20,114 nucleotides of DNA from Gaertneriomyces semiglobifer (Eukaryota > Chytridiomycota > Chytridiomycetes > Spizellomycetales > Spizellomycetaceae), in contig JAHLKF010000061.1 of assembly GCA_025558075.1 (NCBI GenBank), positions 1-20,114 on the forward strand. The letters run 5' to 3'. Under the pieces are notes generated by a model that ran no database searches, had not been told where the DNA came from, and saw nothing but the letters and a program-made list of their open reading frames with translations. The position numbers and the translations under genes were made by a program. Positions within the stretch are counted from its first letter, which is position 1. The number at the start of each line of letters is the position of its first letter. Positions 15,257-20,114 of this stretch are shown here, piece after piece.

Positions 15257-15728
15257 AGTCTGTGTTGAGAAGACCGTCACCACAAGAACCGAGCTCTTCC
15301 CAGGACAAGGCCTTCGACGAGATTACACGAGATACATCCTTCCTTCACACGATATATATGGACAAGCGATTGTAGTTGTCACCGTCATTGTTCACTCAAT
15401 ATTTTCTCTTAGCCGTGCCTAAACAATTGGCTGGAGCTTCTCGAATACAACTGCTTCCTCTGGAAATGGGGCACAACAACTCCCGGGAGGGTTGTGCTCT
15501 CTACATGTCATCTAAGCAGACACGGCCAAGGTTGCTTACGTAAGCAGGCACACGTTAGTACACTTTGAAATCGGTGAAGTTTGACACAGGAAATTGGTGA
15601 AGTTTGGCGACGTTGCGCTGCAAGGTGTCTCGACAATGGAGTAGACATTTCAAACTTGTCAAGTGTTTCGTCCCTTGACATGGAATCTAAAGGTTGCCTA
15701 ATGTCCCTTAATTCAGTCAGAAAACATT

Positions 15729-15820
15729 TGACTCATTTAGTAACCAATGGTCATTAATTGAGTCAATTTATGAGACTTAAGTCAAATAGTCGACTCAATT
15801 AATAACTACTAAATGAGTCA
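15729..15820. repeat. Large imperfect hairpin at the 3' end of the fibre gene
   Basis: The left arm 15729-15764 (TGACTCATTTAGTA...TTAATTGAGTC) pairs with the right arm 15792-15820 (GACTCAATTAA...TACTAAATGAGTCA), apart from about 7 extra bases in the left arm. The fibre stop codon (15795-15797) lies inside the right arm. It may act as a transcription end or be a remnant of an inserted element. Confidence 0.65.
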
Positions 15821-17858
15821 TTGTCACAGTCGGGTCGATGGGATTCGTGGGTGGTAATATCGGGTCCTCAAGGTCAGGTAGTCCTCCTGTCAGTTCGCCA
15901 GTTGTCCCTCCTCCTCCCCCTCCTCCTTCACCATCTCCACCATCGTACGTATCTTTCAAGGTACCTTCTGTTCCTTTGTTGGTTGGGTTAACTGGGGCAG
16001 TAGGCTTTGTCGTTAATGGTCCTGTCGTGGAACTGATGGACGTGAAGCCAGTAAGTGGGTCCGTCACGGTGATAATTCCCACACCAGGAATAATACCACG
16101 AACCACAGGCATCGCTTGGATAGCCGCTACTGTCGATGACAATCCAGTAACCTCGCCGGCAATTCCGGTGACAATACCTTGAAGACTAGTGACGTCGCCT
16201 TTCATGAGTGCGTATGCAACCTGAATTGCAGATTGAGCAGTCTGGATTGTCCCAAGCAATTCCGTAGTTCCAGTAAGGTCCGCAGCAAGATTGATAAGGT
16301 CACCCTGCATTTGCTGTTTCTCATTGTTCAAGTCAATAATGTTGGACCGGTTGGTGTTGATATCACTCTCAAAGAGATCACTCTTTGTTTCTTGCTGAGA
16401 CACACGAGATTCCACTGAATCTATCCTATCATCTAATCGAACATCCTCAGTCTCCAAGTCATTCAGTTTGTTGTCCGTCTGCAGTTTATTCTGGTCAGTC
16501 TTTTCATTAAGATCCGTCACTTTGTCCTCCAGATTGTCAATTTGACTCTGTGGATTCAGCACGGACACTTCATAACTGAAAGGATTCGTTTGGACAACAG
16601 TGACATTACTAGAGCCGGAAATAACAGTCTTTCCAATTACTTGGTCACCTTCTCGTCGCAAAGAACCGCCATATGTTAACTTTGACGAAATCACGTTGTC
16701 AATGATACTGATGGAATCTCCTGGCGTGTAGGCATCCACTGTCAACTTGTTATTTACCGCTTTAACCAAAGTACCATCAACGAGGTTGCTGACATTGACA
16801 CCAAGACGATTTGTTTCATCAATGGACAAGGAATCATCATGATTCACCTTGATCAATTTCCGTCCGTTTGCAACTGCTGAAATGTCAATGCCGCCATTGG
16901 CTTCTGATTGGTAAAGTTGATGGACATAGCCTGCGGTAGGTAACTGCTTTGGCTCGGTAATGTTGAAGTCTACGCTGGCAGCGTGGAATGTAGGTGCTTC
17001 AAGAACTTGGGGGGTCTCATTATAGGTAAAAGCACTTGAGGAATTGAAACCGCTAAGCCCACTGTAGTATGGGACTTCATGCATACCTTTACTTCTTATC
17101 GCCAACCGTGAACCCGTCTGCTGGAAATCATCCGACACATTCAATTTCACCAGTGTGGCATTTCCAATGCACTCTTCCATGTCGCCAGGTAAATCCGGAA
17201 TGTCGATCCAATCACCCATTCCAGGAATGATCTCGTCCATTGCAGAGTACACAGAGATAGCACCAATACCTCTGCTCATTTCCTTTTGCTCCACTCCCAA
17301 TTTGCCATCTTTCACCACGGGTGGAGAGTCGATGCTTAACTTAACCACATTATCAGTGTCCTTCACGATAGGAACTTCATAGGTTTCCTTTTCTTCACGG
17401 ACAACGGTCAATTTTCCTTCTCCATCCAATGTTAAAGAAGAATCAGTCACCAAACTCAAGCCGTGTTCAGAGATTCCAAATGGAGCCCCACATTTTAAAT
17501 CAATCACATCATATGTATCCTCCCTCTCAACCGTCAAAGGGAATTCCGCAGCGACAGATCGATGCAAGGCGATACCGGATTGATTATCAACCTGAAAGTC
17601 CTCCTCGTTGTACTTTAGGGACACGGATGCTACGCCGTCTTTGATCGTTGAAGACAAAGGTTCAGAGGTTTCTATGTCATTAATCAGCATCGGACCATTT
17701 TTATTGCTTATTTCTTCAATGTGTGCTTTGCGGAAATCTTTCAACTCTACATCCTCTCCAATGGCTTGCAAACCATCGCCTGATACAAAGCCAGAAAAGA
17801 TATTAGTGTTGGTCAATAACTGCAACCCTGGTGCGGTACGTGAATTAAGACCGGACAT
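15795..17858 (-). CDS. Fibre-like structural protein (687 aa)
   Basis: The product looks like a trimeric viral fibre or spike. N-terminal residues 1-60 (MSGLNSRTAPGLQLL...) could anchor to the capsid. Residues about 65-430 contain short beta-rich repeats with the GLSL...LTLDGEGKLTV pattern of adenovirus-type fibre shafts (clearest at 125-155, again near DGKLGV, NRLGVNVSN and NNKLTVDAY). Residues about 437-516 form a long heptad coiled coil (IDNLEDKVTDLNEK ... VESRVSQQ). A small-residue, hydrophobic helical region follows, then a Gly7 run near residue 643 and a Pro-rich tail (LPPTNPIDPTVT). No transmembrane signal is evident. It is convergent with the helicase and followed upstream by two other minus-strand genes, which suggests a structural gene cluster. 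A phage-tail-fibre-like or cell-surface origin cannot be excluded. Confidence 0.7.
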   Translation of the reverse strand: MSGLNSRTAPGLQLLTNTNIFSGFVSGDGLQAIGEDVELKDFRKAHIEEISNKNGPMLINDIETSEPLSSTIKDGVASVSLKYNEEDFQVDNQSGIALHRSVAAEFPLTVEREDTYDVIDLKCGAPFGISEHGLSLVTDSSLTLDGEGKLTVVREEKETYEVPIVKDTDNVVKLSIDSPPVVKDGKLGVEQKEMSRGIGAISVYSAMDEIIPGMGDWIDIPDLPGDMEECIGNATLVKLNVSDDFQQTGSRLAIRSKGMHEVPYYSGLSGFNSSSAFTYNETPQVLEAPTFHAASVDFNITEPKQLPTAGYVHQLYQSEANGGIDISAVANGRKLIKVNHDDSLSIDETNRLGVNVSNLVDGTLVKAVNNKLTVDAYTPGDSISIIDNVISSKLTYGGSLRREGDQVIGKTVISGSSNVTVVQTNPFSYEVSVLNPQSQIDNLEDKVTDLNEKTDQNKLQTDNKLNDLETEDVRLDDRIDSVESRVSQQETKSDLFESDINTNRSNIIDLNNEKQQMQGDLINLAADLTGTTELLGTIQTAQSAIQVAYALMKGDVTSLQGIVTGIAGEVTGLSSTVAAIQAMPVVRGIIPGVGIITVTDPLTGFTSISSTTGPLTTKPTAPVNPTNKGTEGTLKDTYDGGDGEGGGGGGGTTGELTGGLPDLEDPILPPTNPIDPTVTMTHLVVIN

Positions 17859-17966
17859 TTCAAGAACCAGTCGAACCAGGTTATTTATTACTATATGGTA
17901 AAGCTTTTTTCACACAATCAAATGGACCTAAGAAACCTAGGATCTCTTCACACGCTTAGCAGGTCG

Positions 17967-18296
17967 CTAATCTTTAGCATCCTTTTGCTTCTTCTTTCTA
18001 ATCGTCACGGTAGGTTCAGCAGTACCACGATATGGGTCCTCAGCGTGGAACTCTTGAATGTCCATCTTTGGCAATGCAGCCGGTGCTGATCCAATTCTTG
18101 CTCGCTTCTTGACCTGTCTTTCATCGGGTTGTCTCATAGCAGGTCGTTTCGTACCTTTGACGAGTTTCACATCACTTCCACGACGTCCAGCTGAAGATTC
18201 AATGGATGAAGTGGTATATGGACCATCGTTAGCAACACTGGACACGGTCCCTACATTGTGCTGTTCACTTCCCGTTCTGGCATCTGCCCATGGCAT
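17967..18296 (-). CDS. Small basic protein with nuclear-localisation-like motifs (109 aa)
   Basis: The ATG is at 18296, 12 bp after the stop of the 349-aa gene, so the two are probably co-transcribed or originally one unit. The product is polar and disordered, with basic clusters KRPAMRQPDERQVKKRARIG and RKKKQKDAKD at its end. This is what one expects of a nuclear or DNA-condensing (core-like) viral protein. I do not recognise a family. It lies between the fibre and the 349-aa gene on the same strand. Confidence 0.55.
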   Translation of the reverse strand: MPWADARTGSEQHNVGTVSSVANDGPYTTSSIESSAGRRGSDVKLVKGTKRPAMRQPDERQVKKRARIGSAPAALPKMDIQEFHAEDPYRGTAEPTVTIRKKKQKDAKD

Positions 18297-18308
18297 GAGG
18301 ATATCTAC

Positions 18309-19358
18309 CTATGTGGTAAACGGTTTCCCTGCAGATGATATCTCCGCACCTCCAGCAGTGTGCTTGACTGTAACCAGTTTCCCCACATCTTCAACAACAG
18401 CCGCTTCCATTCCAGTCGATACATGTGGTGTGCTTCCAATAGGTGCATCCAAGACGACATCCTTCTTGGGCTTCTTACTGTAGGGAACATATCGTGCTTC
18501 TTTTCTTGTTCTAAAAGGAGTCCTTGCCGGTTGATTAGAGACTTTCTGGTAGAATGCATTTTGGTCAAGGATGCGTTGGACTGCAGCCGGGTCATCACGT
18601 TCGTTGGCAACTAATCTGCTAGGTGCATATGCCTGTATCGGACTGGAGGTGTCTACAATTTCTTCGATAGGTGAAGAAGGAGCCGGTTCAGGAGGCACGA
18701 TGCTTCCAGGAAATGTTCCTGGCATAGGGTAGTCAATGTCCATATCCTGGACCTCAACATTGGCAGGAATACACACACCCGTTGCATAATTGACATGACC
18801 CAAACCGGTAACGGGATCAACTGTGACTTCACGTTCTTTGGTAAGGATCATCCTATTGATACTTCTTCCCATCTTGTTACTTGGTCCTTCTATGACTTCC
18901 CGTGTGCCAAGCGGGACTTCAAATCGCAAGCCCGTCATGGCAGTAGTGGCGGCATCGTAATGGTATACATTACCACCTTGATCAGGAATGGCAAAGTGTG
19001 AAGAACTTGTTCCGGACGTGGTGTTATTCCTTCGGCTCGGTGTCACTTTGTCCAGGTATCTTTCTTGGGCACGGTAGTCTTCTTCCGCCCTGATGAATTC
19101 GAGGGCGTCTTTGTATGCTTTGGTGTAGTGTCGCTTCTCAGACATACGAAGCTCCTCTTTACTGGTCAGCTGTTGAGGCTGGTAGAGTTCTGCCGTTGCC
19201 TTTTTCGTCGCATTATCCTTGCCGTGGATGTTCCGGTTCCAACTGTAAACTATCTTGGGCTGTCCGTATTCATCTATCTGGGATCTGGTCATAGTCGACA
19301 GCAAAACCCATCTGCTTCCGTTGCACATTGGCAACGGGTCGTTGATTATTAATCCCAT
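18309..19358 (-). CDS. Unrecognised 349-aa protein of the viral-like block
   Basis: The ATG is at 19358; an internal start at MTRSQIDEYGQ (residue 23) is also plausible. Residues 25-110 are polar and helical (RAEEDYRAQERYLDKV). A central globular stretch (HFAIPDQGGNVYHYD ... RFEVPLGTREV ... VDPVTGLGHVNYATGV) could be beta-rich. The second half is Pro/Ser-rich and ends with basic RTRKEARYVPYSKKPKK. It may be a minor capsid or core protein by position next to the fibre gene, but no motif proves it. It is divergent from the 102-aa gene across a 135-bp AT-rich gap. Confidence 0.65.
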   Translation of the reverse strand: MGLIINDPLPMCNGSRWVLLSTMTRSQIDEYGQPKIVYSWNRNIHGKDNATKKATAELYQPQQLTSKEELRMSEKRHYTKAYKDALEFIRAEEDYRAQERYLDKVTPSRRNNTTSGTSSSHFAIPDQGGNVYHYDAATTAMTGLRFEVPLGTREVIEGPSNKMGRSINRMILTKEREVTVDPVTGLGHVNYATGVCIPANVEVQDMDIDYPMPGTFPGSIVPPEPAPSSPIEEIVDTSSPIQAYAPSRLVANERDDPAAVQRILDQNAFYQKVSNQPARTPFRTRKEARYVPYSKKPKKDVVLDAPIGSTPHVSTGMEAAVVEDVGKLVTVKHTAGGAEISSAGKPFTT

Positions 19359-19466
19359 TCTGACTTAGAATGTTCGTCGTGTATGGAGCCGATATGATGA
19401 TGATTATTTCTCTTCGCTATTAATGAAAAGTTACTTGATAGGAACGAAAAAAAACTCAGTGTCTTC

Positions 19467-19474
19467 TATTAAAA
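19467..19474 (+). promoter_or_regulatory. TATA-like element before the 102-aa gene
   Basis: TATTAAAA lies 20-27 bp before the ATG at 19494, in the 135-bp gap between divergent genes. Confidence 0.3.
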
Positions 19475-19493
19475 GGAACAAGTCCTTTCAGCC

Positions 19494-19802
19494 ATGCCAT
19501 CCTTTTTGAAAGGTTTTGGGTCCAAAGCCAAGACACTGTGGTCAAATGCGCCTAGTCTTTTCAACAAAGCCCGAACTTTCGCATCCACAGCAATCCGCCA
19601 TGCTGGGACCGCCAATAGGAGAATCCAAGATATCAACCGTGCTGTCCAGAGTACGCCTGAACTGTTTAATGACAAGGTACGCACAGGTATTCAAAACGTG
19701 ACCAACAAAGCAGATACCGGTATCAAGAGACTGGACATGTTGCATACAAAAGGAAACGAATTTATTGACAAAGTAAGAAAAGGACAGCCAATGCCGACAT
19801 AA
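19494..19802 (+). CDS. Amphipathic 102-aa protein, last gene before the telomere
   Basis: The product begins MPSFLKGFGSKAKTLWSNAPS and continues as amphipathic helices with evenly spaced basic and small residues (NKARTFASTAIRHAGTANRR, then QNVTNKADTGIKRLDML). A short Gly/aromatic amphipathic start followed by a small-residue-rich helical part is reminiscent of membrane-active minor capsid proteins (pVI-type) in the adenovirus/virophage lineage. This is a guess from composition, not homology. The stop (19800-19802) is only about 80 bp from the telomere array, and the gene is complete. Confidence 0.6.
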   Translation: MPSFLKGFGSKAKTLWSNAPSLFNKARTFASTAIRHAGTANRRIQDINRAVQSTPELFNDKVRTGIQNVTNKADTGIKRLDMLHTKGNEFIDKVRKGQPMPT

Positions 19803-19883
19803 AAATCAATACATCATTAACTTGCAGTAAAGGAATTTTCAATACATCAAAAAGCTTTTTCTTTCTTAAAATATGTTTTCATT

Positions 19884-19918
19884 GGTTAGGGTTAGGGTTA
19901 GGGTTAGGGTTAGGGTTA

Positions 19919-19951
<33 letters not shown>

Positions 19952-20114
19952 GGTTAGGGTTAGGGTTAGGGTTAGGGTTAGGGTTAGGGTTAGGGTTAGG
20001 GTTAGGTTAGGGTTAGGGTTAGGGTTAGGGTTAGGGTTAGGGTTAGGGTTAGGGTTAGGGTTAGGGTTAGGGTTAGGGTTAGGGTTAGGGTTAGGGTTAG
20101 GGTTAGGGTTTAGG
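19884..20114 (+). repeat. Telomere, TTAGGG array
   Basis: About 38 units of GGGTTA run to the window edge, G-rich strand 5' to 3' toward the end as expected for a right chromosome end. Variant units occur: TTAAGGG near 19915, TTTAGGG near 19927 and at the very end, and a shortened GGTTAGG near 20005. Confidence 0.97.

Larger units (their letters stand above)
14140..15794. other. Non-coding, repeat-rich region between helicase and fibre genes
   Basis: About 1.65 kb have no supported gene. The region contains two copies of an inverted-repeat-ended element, a short hairpin, three 64-bp tandem repeats, several ATCGAT-centred inverted repeats, a TATA box and a large imperfect hairpin at the right side. 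A 53-codon open stretch without an ATG (about 15262-15421) is the only coding-like piece. Confidence 0.6.

Noticed and set aside
1..20114. Oomycete origin, because of the Crinkler
   Set aside because: The telomere is TTAGGG with only isolated TTTAGGG units, which does not fit the usual oomycete repeat; a fungal host is more likely but unproven.

Overview
The window is the end of a eukaryotic chromosome. From about 19884 to the right edge it is an almost pure TTAGGG array, so the last genes lie directly against a telomere. TTAGGG telomeres, short GT-AG introns (about 50 to 97 nt), a Crinkler-type NTPase/nuclease gene and Ty1/copia retrotransposons together suggest a fungus, perhaps a zoosporic (chytrid-like) one. 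That assignment is inference. Oomycetes also carry Crinklers, but their telomere repeat is normally TTTAGGG.

Layout. (1) 1-2126, minus strand: coding-like sequence of an unrecognised multi-exon gene or genes. One 50-nt intron (470-519) can be placed, and the gene runs off the left edge. (2) 2263-4138, plus strand: a Crinkler-type protein with a P-loop NTPase and a restriction-endonuclease-like C-terminus, in about three exons. (3) 4139-4566: intergenic, with a tRNA-like remnant and two telomere-like scraps. (4) 4567-6658 and 6659 to about 9850: two copies of one Ty1/copia element in tandem. Each has a 277-278 bp LTR (TGTTG...CAACA) followed by a primer-binding site that matches the initiator-tRNA-Met anticodon region. 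Copy 1 is interrupted by the LTR of copy 2. Copy 2 keeps Gag, protease, integrase and a chromodomain but has no reverse transcriptase and no 3' LTR. (5) About 9850-19880: visibly more AT-rich DNA with the look of a small or mid-size dsDNA virus of the polinton-like virus/virophage/adenovirus-like world. It has a polymerase-like plus superfamily 3 helicase pair split by a frameshift, a 687-aa fibre-like protein with shaft-like repeats and a long coiled coil, two basic or disordered proteins beside it, a 102-aa amphipathic protein, a 69-aa HTH-like protein and a proline-repeat protein. (6) 19884-20114: telomere.

The viral-like block holds replication and accessory/structural genes. I see no major capsid protein, packaging ATPase, maturation protease or integrase. 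Its left junction cuts the copia element just after the chromodomain, and its right end is telomere. The simplest reading is an endogenous viral fragment joined to a truncated retrotransposon and capped by telomere addition. Between the helicase and the fibre gene is about 1.6 kb of non-coding DNA with a duplicated 140-145 bp inverted-repeat-ended element, three 64-bp tandem repeats, short palindromes and a TATA box. This is a candidate replication or control region.
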